A stretch of 64,000 nucleotides of DNA from positions 34,992-98,991 of the forward strand of contig JAPLRR010000038.1 in NCBI GenBank assembly GCA_026399075.1. Reading direction: 5' to 3'. Made by a program: the position numbers and the translations under genes. This document shows positions 56,199-64,000 of the stretch, piece after piece. Within the stretch, counting starts at the first letter, position 1, and each line of letters opens with the position of its first letter. The DNA is from Methylococcales bacterium (GTDB lineage: Bacteria; Pseudomonadota; Gammaproteobacteria; Methylococcales; Methylomonadaceae). The notes beneath the pieces are model-generated. The model did not search any database, was not told where the DNA came from, and was given only the letters and a program-made list of their open reading frames with translations.

Positions 56199-57573
56199 TG
56201 TTATCCTTCGTGTTATTGTTATAAGTATGTTGGGTAGTGAGTGTAATTAGGTACGGCCGTGGCGGGCGGTCTTTTAGGCGCAGCAAAGCGTACAGATGTG
56301 CCTTATTAGGGGCTGTATCTGTATATATATGTAAAGGCAGAAATAGCGGAATAGCGCGATTTATATCGGCGTTATAGATGTTGAGTAAACACGCCAAACT
56401 TGGGCAGGTTCGCATAGGGCTGGCGAAAACGGGCAACGTGTGGATGCCGCGTTGGTAATCTTGGCTAGTGGTGGCTGTGTTGTCTAGGGAATATAAAGAT
56501 AATTCGAGGGATAAAGCAAGGCTGGCAGCAACTGCAACAGGGGGCGAAGTAACGCCTACACCATTACTTAAAAAGCTGGTGGCTAAACGATAAGTGGGGA
56601 TAACTAAACGCGCCGTTTGTACGCATATGCGGCGGCTATCGGTTACATCTGGGGCAAAAACGAGGACGGCAGGGCAATAATCGGGGCTGGCGTGGTCGAT
56701 AACGGCGTGTGGCGGCGAGGCCAAACCGACACCGCTGGTTAAAAAATGTCGTCCTGGCTGGTGGCACAAACCGGCTGACCACTTATGTGATGGCTTGGTT
56801 TGCAAAACCTCAGGCGAGGGTATGCCTAAACCATAATAGGTCTCTGCTTTAGCGCTGGTTAGGACAGATTGTACACTACCACTTTCAATGTGACGGCTAT
56901 CGGCAACCTTGGCAAAGCGGGTAATGCTGAAATAAACACTGTCTGTTGCGGCAACAGATTGAAGCGCAGGTATATGATCAGCCGTGGTCTGGGCAAAACT
57001 GAGCTGGCTGATGAAAAATCCAACTAACAACACACATACGCGCACCACTAAAATACCTACACCATGCAACAGCAAGGTGGCAACCATAAAGCCTAAAGTG
57101 TAAGAGATTAAGCTTGCGGAGGTGGAAATTTCCTGTCCGTGGGCATAGCCGTGGAAGAACGCGAAAAAGGCTACAATCAGCACATTGGTTTGGCTGCTAA
57201 AACGGATTTTTCGGGTAATCAACCCGACGAACACCAAGCACGACAGTAATACCACAGCTTCTGCGCCAGGCAATAATACCCCGGTCGCGCCTGCCAATCC
57301 ACCCAAGCTCATAACCCCGACAAAGGTAAGTGGCAATAGCCAAATTGCTGAACCACGCATTTGCGCCGCCCAAATGCCGACTGCCAACATGGCAAGCAGA
57401 TGGTCTGCACCGTGTAGCGGATGAATAAATCCACTACTCCATCCAACTGTATCAATCAATCCCGTCATGTTTTTACATAACACAAATCCAATAGCTACCA
57501 GGAACCCTAAAACCTGAATGATTTTAGTGTTGCTGAATAAACAACTATTTTTCAAAAATTGGATTTTGTGCAT
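56167..57573 (-). CDS. hupE: HupE/UreJ family permease with long C-terminal extension
   Basis: 468 residues, while the family usually has about 190-200. Residues about 36-200 are HupE: SSGFIHPLHGADHLLAMLAVGIWAAQM, FFAFFHGYAHGQEISTSASL, FMVATLLLHGVGIL. The 265-residue tail is unlike HupE, contains three GxGxxSPP-type units (GLGIPSPE, GVGLASPPH, GVGVTSPPV) and His/Cys patches (LCHQPGRHF, HAVIDHASPDYC), and overlaps the TonB receptor start. The tail may be a real domain, a fused neighbour or read-through into DNA that simply lacks stops. Codes for a metal permease in any case. Confidence 0.7.
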   Translation of the reverse strand: MHKIQFLKNSCLFSNTKIIQVLGFLVAIGFVLCKNMTGLIDTVGWSSGFIHPLHGADHLLAMLAVGIWAAQMRGSAIWLLPLTFVGVMSLGGLAGATGVLLPGAEAVVLLSCLVFVGLITRKIRFSSQTNVLIVAFFAFFHGYAHGQEISTSASLISYTLGFMVATLLLHGVGILVVRVCVLLVGFFISQLSFAQTTADHIPALQSVAATDSVYFSITRFAKVADSRHIESGSVQSVLTSAKAETYYGLGIPSPEVLQTKPSHKWSAGLCHQPGRHFLTSGVGLASPPHAVIDHASPDYCPAVLVFAPDVTDSRRICVQTARLVIPTYRLATSFLSNGVGVTSPPVAVAASLALSLELSLYSLDNTATTSQDYQRGIHTLPVFASPMRTCPSLACLLNIYNADINRAIPLFLPLHIYTDTAPNKAHLYALLRLKDRPPRPYLITLTTQHTYNNNTKDNNGRQTNPYTA

Positions 57574-57990
57574 TGCAAATTATTTCGTCTCAAAGAACCA
57601 GTTTATATTATCAGCTAATTTATACTTACCTTCAAGTTTTCTTCGAACTCTACACTTGGCTGGGTTTCTGCCTCTTTCTAAGCCATTAAAAATTCCGACT
57701 ATAAGCATGGATTTATTTAGGTTTATTTTTAACTATTCGAGAGGTTTTTTGTTGCACAACTTAAATTTCTTAGAAGGAGTTCGCCATAAACATCATCTAC
57801 ATTTGATGATTTACTTTCTCAAATTCGGTATTGAAAAATACTTGCTATCTTTTTGCAATTCACTCATTCATCCAATCAGGATACAAACAACTTTTCGATT
57901 TTTACTTATATTTTGAATTATAACGTTTACTGATACTTTACTCATCGATTCTAAGCATGATATTGATTCAATACAATTACAAAAATATTT
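57574..57990. other. AT-rich intergenic region between pmoB terminator and hupE
   Basis: About 420 nt that should contain the hupE-TonB promoter on the minus strand. A plus-strand frame exists here but has no ribosome binding site or recognisable protein. I see no riboswitch that I can name. Confidence 0.5.
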
Positions 57991-57993
57991 TCC

Positions 57994-58026
57994 AAAAAAA
58001 AACCCCTGCTACAAAAGTAGCAGGGG
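57994..58026 (-). terminator. Rho-independent terminator of pmoCAB
   Basis: Perfect stem CCCCTGCTAC / GTAGCAGGGG with an AAAA loop, followed on the minus strand by nine T residues, 45 nt after the pmoB stop. It separates pmoCAB from hupE and the TonB receptor gene. Confidence 0.95.
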
Positions 58027-58070
58027 TCTCTTTTAATTCCTTAACTGAAAATTATCAGCTAATTATTTCA

Positions 58071-59315
58071 TTAAATGAAAGATGGAATTAATGGAGCGTC
58101 AATTGTAATCATTTGACGGTTGCCAGCATCATCATAGAAGAACAACAAGCCAGCAAAACGGCTATCTGGATCATAGATCAAGTCAGCTAAACGATAAACT
58201 TCCCATGCAGCATCAGAAGCAGTTACTTGAACAGTTCTTGATTGGCCAGGAGCAAGTGGGCTGTTATCGCTAACAGTCAAACCTTCTTCAGCCAACAAGT
58301 CATCTGGATAACCTGATTCATCAACAGATACAGCTGGATCCATGAAACGTACACCAGCAGTGTTAAACTCACCTAATCGAACAGGTGCGTCACCATTGTT
58401 AGTGATAGTCAATGTCATTTGCATTGCACGACCAGGTACACGGTAAGTTGCATCTTAAACTTTAACTGCAACAGTTGGGACTGGCATTTCAATCGTTTTC
58501 ATACCACGCAACAAACCAGCTTGCAAAGGTGTAGTGATTGGGAATTTTTCGTTTGTGCTAGCCATAGAAGCAGCAATCAAAGCGATAGTACCAACAGCAA
58601 AACCCAAAGCAACTTTTTTGTCAGCAGCAGTAATTAATGAATCACCTTTACCAGCATCAACAGCAATCAAACGTGGAACAAACAATGGTTTACGAGCCCA
58701 GTAAGCAACCCACAAAATTCCAATGCCATACCATAATGCGTGCCAGAAGTATGTGTTACCCAAGTTATAAGTTTCAAGGTCAATTGTTTCGCCAGTCAAA
58801 GTAGTGATTGGGTTAACAAATGAGCCCATTGAACCAGTAACAGTTACCCATTTACCTGGACCAATGATTGGGCCACCGCCTTTTACGTTCATCATAGAGT
58901 GAACGTGCCAGTCACCTGGACGACGAGCTTTTAACAATACTTTAAACTCATAAGTTTCACCCAGTTCCAAAGAAACTGAACGTGGAACTAACTGACCGCC
59001 GATCCAAGATCCTGCACGAATAAATACAGGACCAGGAATACCAACGTTCAAAAATGAAATTTCTGGTTTATCAACAGTTTCTGGCCAACCAGAAAACACG
59101 AAGAATTTACCGGAAACAGTCATTGTATCATTAACAGCCACTTCTTCTTTTGACCAGTTAAGGTCAAACCAGTGAATTGTACGCATACGCATGAAAGCTG
59201 CTTGCGACTTTTCACCATGAGCAGATGCAGTTGGTGTGTAAAACATCGCTGCTGTCATAGTGATCAGCAGTGCGACAAAGGATAATTTAGCAACCTTGTC
59301 TTTGAATATTTTCAT
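58071..59315 (-). pseudogene. pmoB: Particulate methane monooxygenase subunit B, interrupted by in-frame TAA
   Basis: Full frame of 414 positions, exactly the usual PmoB length. Signal peptide cleaved after ASA to leave His33; His48; His137 and His139 in GDWHVHSMMN: the copper ligands of the N-terminal cupredoxin domain. Two membrane helices follow. TAA at 58455-58457 takes position 287, where other PmoB proteins have Glu (VKVEDATYRVPGRA), after VPTVAVKV; reading resumes in the same frame with DATYRVPGRAMQM and continues to a normal IDAPLIPSF(I) end. A product stopping there lacks the second cupredoxin domain. AGGAGG precedes the ATG. Either a recent nonsense change or a base error. Confidence 0.93.
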
Positions 59316-59411
59316 ATATCCTCCTCTATAATAGAGAATCTATTGTTTTTTGAGTATCTAATGACAACTTAAACATTATCATCAGTCTTTTTATTTTTCG
59401 CTGTAACAGTC

Positions 59412-60155
59412 TTATGCAGCTTCTACGAAAGCGGTGCTTCCGAACCATTTGCCGAAGAAATGCCACAAGAAGTATATTAAGATACTCACGAAACCAGAGA
59501 AGAACGCTGATACTGGAGCAACGTCTTTACCGAATGTTCTTAATGTACCTTTTTCTACCATTCTGATGTATTCAGGAGTACCAGTTCTTACATAGTGGTA
59601 ACCTTGTAAATCAGCAATAGTCATCATCATACCGTTATATTCAACTGGCACGTGTAATGGAGCAATAACTGGCCAGTTACCTGGGTAGAATAAAAGGCCA
59701 TAAGCCAATCCACCGATAACAGCAGTTACAGTCATACTACCTGACAACATCAATATAACATCAAGTACAACTGCACCTGGCATTAAGTTAGATGGGAAGC
59801 AGAAATTTACTGGGAAGTAAGTCCAACCCCAGAAATTCAAGTATCTGTTGATCCACTCACCTAAAAGCAAACCTAAAATACAAACTACCGCACCGAAAGG
59901 TAAACGGTATCTCCACCACAATACAGCTTGAACCGCAGCTGGGAAAGTGATTGAAACGATTGGAGCTACAGTTACCCATAGGCGTCTATCTTTCCAATCT
60001 GTCCAGAAATCCCAGTCACCACCGGTTAACATATAGTGAATGTGATAACCACCAAGTACAACGAAGAACAATGTAAACAAAATTAGCCAATCGAACGTGC
60101 GTGAAGCTTTTACTGCTTCAGCGCGTGAACGTACAGCTGATTGAGATGCGCTCAT
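59412..60155 (-). CDS. pmoA: Particulate methane monooxygenase subunit A
   Basis: 247 residues, the standard length. Membrane subunit of pMMO (methane to methanol). Conserved segments include GGDWDFWTDWKDRRLWVTV, LGEWINRYLNFWGWTYFPVNF, PGNWPVIAPLHVPVEYNG and GTPEYIRMVEKGTLRTFG. Type I methanotroph character. TAG/AGGAGGT-type ribosome site upstream. Lies 116 nt after pmoC and 96 nt before pmoB. Confidence 0.97.
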   Translation of the reverse strand: MSASQSAVRSRAEAVKASRTFDWLILFTLFFVVLGGYHIHYMLTGGDWDFWTDWKDRRLWVTVAPIVSITFPAAVQAVLWWRYRLPFGAVVCILGLLLGEWINRYLNFWGWTYFPVNFCFPSNLMPGAVVLDVILMLSGSMTVTAVIGGLAYGLLFYPGNWPVIAPLHVPVEYNGMMMTIADLQGYHYVRTGTPEYIRMVEKGTLRTFGKDVAPVSAFFSGFVSILIYFLWHFFGKWFGSTAFVEAA

Positions 60156-60196
60156 TAGCTTACCTCCTAAAGGATTTAAATTATTTTTATTAATGA

Positions 60197-60257
60197 CTAT
60201 CTTTCCACTTTACTGTTTCGCCTTGAAATAGGGCGAAACAGCGAGGAGATAGCTATT
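60197..60257 (-). other. Hairpin in the pmoC-pmoA intergenic region
   Basis: Perfect inner stem CTGTTTCGCC (60213-60222) / GGCGAAACAG (60232-60241) with an outer CTATCT / AGATAG pairing. No T run on the minus strand. Likely an RNA processing or stabilising structure that lets pmoC transcript accumulate above pmoA-pmoB. Confidence 0.65.
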
Positions 60258-60271
60258 ACAACCAAGACTTA

Positions 60272-61024
60272 TTAAGCTAAGTCTTTTTTCAGAAGTTTAG
60301 CGATAGCTTGAACTTCTATGTTTACAACACCCATTACACCTAAAGCAGCCCATCCGAAGAATACGAAACCATAGTGTAAAGGAGCAACAAACAACTCTTC
60401 CATAAACCAGAATGTATGACCCCATTCATTCAAGCCAACATTTGGCAAGATCATGAAAGGACCAACAACTGCTACCAAATACTGAAGAGACAAACCTTTT
60501 TGATAGGTTGGCAATCTTGTTTTAGCGTATAAGAAACATGCGCCACCAGTAATGATATAGATAGGATAGCTCAAGTAAAATTCAATGATGTGACTTGGTG
60601 TAAAGTCAGTATCACGAACGATAGTTTGATGCCAAGTACCATCTTGCTCAGTGAAGTAACTAGCGCCATAATAAATAGCCCATGCGTACATTACTAACCA
60701 AGTCCAATGTGTAAAATGTCTTCTCAACTCTTCTCTAGGAGTGATTGACATTACTTTACGATCACGAGATTTCCAGATGTAACCCCACAGAATACCTGCA
60801 GTAGAAACTTCTAAAACGAATTCGATATATAGGAAGTTCATCCAATATGTTTCGAATTCTGGTGCAAATGAATCTAGACCAGCTGACCAGCCATAAACGC
60901 CTTCGTACCAACGTACCCAACCGTAAAACAAGATATAGACCAAAGAGCCCAATATCATATTTCTTACATTTAACAGCGGTGCTTCCGCAGCATCAGTTTT
61001 CACTGATTCAGTTGTAGCTGCCAT
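60272..61024 (-). CDS. pmoC: Particulate methane monooxygenase subunit C
   Basis: 250 residues. The membrane metal site, DTDFTPSHIIEFYLSYPIY, holds the Asp and His residues of the CuC/zinc site, and GPFMILPNVGLNEWGHTFWFMEELFVAPLHYGFV, the most conserved part of PmoC, is intact. First gene of pmoCAB, with AGGAGGT 5 nt before the ATG and a sigma70-type promoter 126-153 nt upstream. Confidence 0.97.
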   Translation of the reverse strand: MAATTESVKTDAAEAPLLNVRNMILGSLVYILFYGWVRWYEGVYGWSAGLDSFAPEFETYWMNFLYIEFVLEVSTAGILWGYIWKSRDRKVMSITPREELRRHFTHWTWLVMYAWAIYYGASYFTEQDGTWHQTIVRDTDFTPSHIIEFYLSYPIYIITGGACFLYAKTRLPTYQKGLSLQYLVAVVGPFMILPNVGLNEWGHTFWFMEELFVAPLHYGFVFFGWAALGVMGVVNIEVQAIAKLLKKDLA

Positions 61025-61149
61025 TTCTACCTCCTAAAAATTAACAAATCCCCAGTCAATTGACCAGGACTCTATAGTATATTTCCATTTTCCCATCTAT
61101 TCTTGATAAACAAGAAATCAATGCCACCAAGTCAATTTAGTGAGGGATC

Positions 61150-61177
61150 AGTCTACCAGCTCAATCATCCTTGTCAA
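61150..61177 (-). promoter_or_regulatory. Sigma70-like promoter of pmoCAB
   Basis: On the minus strand: TTGACA, 16-nt spacer, TAGACT, followed by a leader of about 118 nt to the pmoC ATG. pmo operons of type I methanotrophs are known to use sigma70-type promoters. Confidence 0.7.
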
Positions 61178-61373
61178 GTCAAAAACTATCTGACATTTCA
61201 TTTTTATTCGTTTTATTTCGATATAAAAAACCTGGCACACTTAATTCAATTCAATATTAATAAGTTATAACCTATTAACTATATTTAATAACACAATCTC
61301 ATTAAAAAATGATTCTGTTAAGTTTACAATCTGAGGTTACATTTACAGTTCACACAACCATTAATACCTCTAG

Positions 61374-62219
61374 TTATGATTCGTTTTGTTCATATTTACG
61401 CCTTATAGCATCTTCACGCGCATCGTTAATTTCTCTCATCACACTACTTACATCAGCTCGCTTTTCATTCTGCTTAAAACTTCCCGTCAATAAAGACTCA
61501 GGCTTCAAATTTCCACTTTCGTAAATCTTCCACATTTCTTTACCATAATTTGTTAATAAGAGTTCAGGTGCAAATTGCCCAAAATATGCTGCTAAATTAC
61601 TTACATCACGCTCCAACATACTCGGAGCATTATTATTAGCTGCGGCATCTACTGCTTGCGGCAAATCTATTATAACTGGCCCAGTTGAGTCGATTAATAT
61701 ATTAAATTCTGACAAATCTCCATGGACAATACCTACACAAAGCATCTTAACCACCTCTTTTATAAGATAACCATGATATTCTATTGCTTGTTCGTGGGTT
61801 AAAGTTAGATCATTCAACCTTGGCGCTGCTGCGCCTTGCTCATCCACAACTAATTCCATGAGTAAAACGCCTTCGACAAAATTATATGGTTGTGGTACGC
61901 GCACACCTACTGCTGATAATTTATATAGCGCTTCAACTTCTGCGTTTTGCCACACTTCTTCCTGTTGCTTCCGACCAAAACGACTATTTTTTTCCATCGC
62001 TCTAGCTTGACGGCTATTTCGAACTTTTCTACCTTCTTGATATAATGCTTGTTTATGAAAACCTCGCTTATTTGCCTCTTTATATACTTTGGCACAACGA
62101 ATTTCACCTTCTGATTGCACTACATAAACAGCAGCTTCTTTACCACTTTTAAGTGGCCTCAATACTTTATCAACTAGACCATCACGCACAAGCGCCTCTA
62201 GGCTTTTGGGGGTTTTCAT
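61374..62219 (-). CDS. RIO-type serine/threonine protein kinase
   Basis: 281 residues. RIO1-like: ATP lysine in IRCAKVYKEANKRGFHKQ, flexible loop, hinge LLMELVVDEQG, catalytic IVHGDLSEFNILID and metal-binding VIIDLPQAVD. Related archaeal and eukaryotic kinases act in ribosome maturation; the bacterial role is unclear. Divergent in function from the nearby pmo operon and ends about 200 nt before its promoter. Confidence 0.9.
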   Translation of the reverse strand: MKTPKSLEALVRDGLVDKVLRPLKSGKEAAVYVVQSEGEIRCAKVYKEANKRGFHKQALYQEGRKVRNSRQARAMEKNSRFGRKQQEEVWQNAEVEALYKLSAVGVRVPQPYNFVEGVLLMELVVDEQGAAAPRLNDLTLTHEQAIEYHGYLIKEVVKMLCVGIVHGDLSEFNILIDSTGPVIIDLPQAVDAAANNNAPSMLERDVSNLAAYFGQFAPELLLTNYGKEMWKIYESGNLKPESLLTGSFKQNEKRADVSSVMREINDAREDAIRRKYEQNES

Positions 62220-62336
62220 AGCTTACCTCTTTTAACGCTTTATATATTTATCTACATTTGATCAAATGCATCCATTTTACTTTATACCCTTGCTGTCATT
62301 TAGTTTAGATTATTACTTCACAATCTTTTCTATAAA

Positions 62337-63635
62337 CTATTTTAAACTAGCAATTACCCCCATTGCTGCAGCTCGACCCAGCGAAAGACAAGCTGTAAGT
62401 AAATAGCCTCCTGTTGGTGCTTCCCAGTCCAGCATTTCTCCCGTACAAAATACGCCCGGTTTTTTTACTAACATTTGATTTTGATCGAGCTCAGCAAATT
62501 CAACTCCACCTGCTGCACTAATCGCTTCAGCTATTGGCCTTGCCGCAACTAATTTAATTGGTAGGGACTTAATTAAGGCACAAAGCTGTTCGGCATTACT
62601 AAAGTCTGAAGCGTTAACGATTTCTCTTAACAAACCTGCTTTAACACCATTAATTCTTAGTTGCTTACGCAAATGATTAGCCATTGATTGCTTACCACGA
62701 TCTTGTGTTATTTTATTAACTACTGTAGCTTTGTTTACACTAGGAATTAAATCCAAATAAATCATGGCATAACCGTTTAAAGTAATTTCTTCACGCAGTC
62801 CTGCTGCTAACTTATATATCACTCCTCCCTCCAAACCATATTCAGTTATTATTAATTCACCTTTAAGAAACCCATCAATTTCTTTTATGGTATTACTCGA
62901 AATACCAATCGATTTCAATGGCTTACCAGAATAATGCGTTTGAAAATATTCACTCCATATAACATCAAAACCACAGTTTGTTGGACGAAGTGGTGACACC
63001 TTTACTTCTTGCTTTGTTAATATGGGCACCCAAGCTCCGTTAGAGCCAAGTTGAGGCCAACTTGCTCCACCCAATGCCAATATGACAGCATCTACTTTTA
63101 TTTCAATACTATTTCCTTGTACATCGAATATTAATAAATGATTACAACCCTCAACCCACCCCATCCATTGATGACGCAAATGAAAGTTAACACCAGATGA
63201 TCGCAACCTACTCAACCATTTACGCAATAATGGTGCCGCCTTCATATCTGACGGAAAGATTCTACCCGATGAACCTACGAATGTGTCAATGCCCAATTCA
63301 TATATCCATTGCCTCAATTCTAATGAAGAAAACTTTTCAATTGCTCCCTTTAAATTACTCTTGTGATCACCAAATCTCGATAAAAAAACATCGATTGGTT
63401 CGTCGTTTGATATATTCATACCTCCCTTTCCAGCCATCAGAAATTTTCGACCAACAGTTGGCATTGCTTCATATAGATCAACTTTATATCCAGCTTCAAT
63501 TAAAACCTCTGCCGCCATTAGACCAGATGGACCTCCGCCAATTATTGCTACAGATAACGCCTGCCGTTGCTTAGTTAATTTTATATATTTACTACTGATT
63601 CCGCCTTTCCCATCTATTAATTTTGCAAAGTCCAT
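62337..63635 (-). CDS. HI0933/YhiN-family FAD-dependent oxidoreductase
   Basis: 432 residues from ATG 63635; a TTG at 63647 would add four. FAD-binding GGGPSGLMAAEVLIEAGYKVDLYEA about 22 residues in, GRKFLMAGKGGMNISN, ILALGGASWPQLGS and the C-terminal GEMLDWEAPTGGYLLTACLSLGRAAAMGV. The family (BaiN-like) contains reductases of poorly known substrate. A first helix of about 20 residues before the FAD motif is longer than usual. Confidence 0.88.
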   Translation of the reverse strand: MDFAKLIDGKGGISSKYIKLTKQRQALSVAIIGGGPSGLMAAEVLIEAGYKVDLYEAMPTVGRKFLMAGKGGMNISNDEPIDVFLSRFGDHKSNLKGAIEKFSSLELRQWIYELGIDTFVGSSGRIFPSDMKAAPLLRKWLSRLRSSGVNFHLRHQWMGWVEGCNHLLIFDVQGNSIEIKVDAVILALGGASWPQLGSNGAWVPILTKQEVKVSPLRPTNCGFDVIWSEYFQTHYSGKPLKSIGISSNTIKEIDGFLKGELIITEYGLEGGVIYKLAAGLREEITLNGYAMIYLDLIPSVNKATVVNKITQDRGKQSMANHLRKQLRINGVKAGLLREIVNASDFSNAEQLCALIKSLPIKLVAARPIAEAISAAGGVEFAELDQNQMLVKKPGVFCTGEMLDWEAPTGGYLLTACLSLGRAAAMGVIASLK

Positions 63636-63817
63636 AATTGCTACCAATGTATTTTATGCGTATAAAATTGCGACTGTCTTAAAAAACTATGCTTCTGCTT
63701 TTCTACAGACTATGCATACCTATTTATATATTACATAATATGTATTTTACCTATATGCAGCTAATCACGCCGTGAATATTATTTTCGTTAACATAATATT
63801 ACATAAATTTTATACGC

Positions 63818-63850
63818 AAAAAAAAACCCAAGCACTTGTGCTTGGGTTTT
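63818..63850 (-). terminator. Rho-independent terminator of the rrn operon
   Basis: Stem AACCCAAGCAC / GTGCTTGGGTT followed on the minus strand by a run of T residues, 11 nt after the 5S rRNA. Confidence 0.92.
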
Positions 63851-63860
63851 AATATTAAGA

Positions 63861-63977
63861 GCTTGGCAATTCCCTACTTTCGCATGGCAAACTGCCACAC
63901 TATCATCGGCGCTAAACGGTTTCACTTCCGAGTTCGAGATGGGATCGGGTGGTTCACGTTCGCTATGGTCACCAAGC
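63861..63977 (-). rRNA. rrf: 5S ribosomal RNA
   Basis: On the minus strand the sequence begins GCTTGGTGACCATAGCG and ends GGGAATTGCCAAGC; the ends pair to form helix I, and the conserved CCCGATCCCATCTCGAAC loop and AAGTGAAAC segment are present. 117 nt. The 23S rRNA should lie just beyond the right edge. Confidence 0.97.
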
Positions 63978-64000
63978 AAACTGGTGTAGTCGGTTTTCAC

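Noticed and set aside
57518..57916. 132-residue plus-strand open frame between hupE and the pmoB terminator
   Set aside because: No ribosome site or recognisable domain; overlaps the hupE start on the other strand and has AT-rich random-like composition.
58071..61024. Reassignment of TAA as a sense codon
   Set aside because: pmoA, pmoC, ilvB and other intact genes end at TAA in normal positions.

Overview
The window is chromosomal DNA of a gammaproteobacterial (type I, Methylococcales-like) methane oxidiser. The main evidence is a pmoCAB operon for particulate methane monooxygenase on the minus strand at 58.1-61.0 kb. Around it is an ordinary gammaproteobacterial housekeeping gene order: lptD-surA; ndk-rlmN-pilW-hisS-yfgM-bamB-der; tgt-yajC-secD-secF; ilvBHC. 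A PEP-CTERM protein and a 5S rRNA that ends an rrn operon running off the right edge also fit. No genus can be fixed from this window alone.

Layout. 0-10.9 kb: a partial sugar kinase, lptD with an unusual repeat-rich N-terminal extension, surA, an orphan helicase-type RNA-binding protein, an aspartic-protease-fold protein, rpiA, an ankyrin/rhodanese pair, a AAA ATPase and a thiopurine methyltransferase. 11-15 kb: DUF2252, a DUF2092 lipoprotein, an Asn-rich secreted protein and a glycosyltransferase. 15-17 kb: an Rrf2-type regulator with a clear palindromic operator, then sufB. 17.1-20.1 kb: a small accessory island directly behind sufB, with two HicAB-type pairs, an MNT nucleotidyltransferase, a VapBC-type pair and an AT-rich gene of unknown function. 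20-23.5 kb: ilvBHC. 24-27 kb: a PLD-type nuclease candidate and an Rpn/DUF4351-type gene with a decayed partial copy beside it. 27-29.4 kb: secreted proteins. 29.4-41.5 kb: housekeeping genes on the minus strand.

41.7-61 kb is the most distinctive part. It is dominated by secreted and membrane proteins that look like metal (probably copper) handling genes serving pMMO. Module A (43.2-46.7 kb) has a BNR-repeat protein with CSCC and GCPH motifs, CopC with an intact copper site, a membrane-anchored lipoprotein, and a HupE/UreJ_2 permease. Module B (49.0-52.3 kb) is a tight seven-gene operon with a CopC paralogue lacking the copper ligands, a paralogue of the module A anchored protein, two small membrane proteins, a monohaem cytochrome and a small helical secreted protein. 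Two more members of that helical family sit at 47.8-48.8 kb. A HupE gene, a TonB-dependent receptor and a second HupE with a long C-terminal extension lie between module B and pmoB. The two modules share homologous parts and are the best candidate here for an undescribed system.

Three genes (pmoB, one hupE, one vapC) are each interrupted by a single in-frame TAA with an otherwise intact frame. TAA also ends intact neighbours such as pmoA and pmoC, so this is not a genetic code change. It is either recent decay or sequence error. Several miniature inverted-repeat elements are present, three with probable target-site duplications at or near gene ends.
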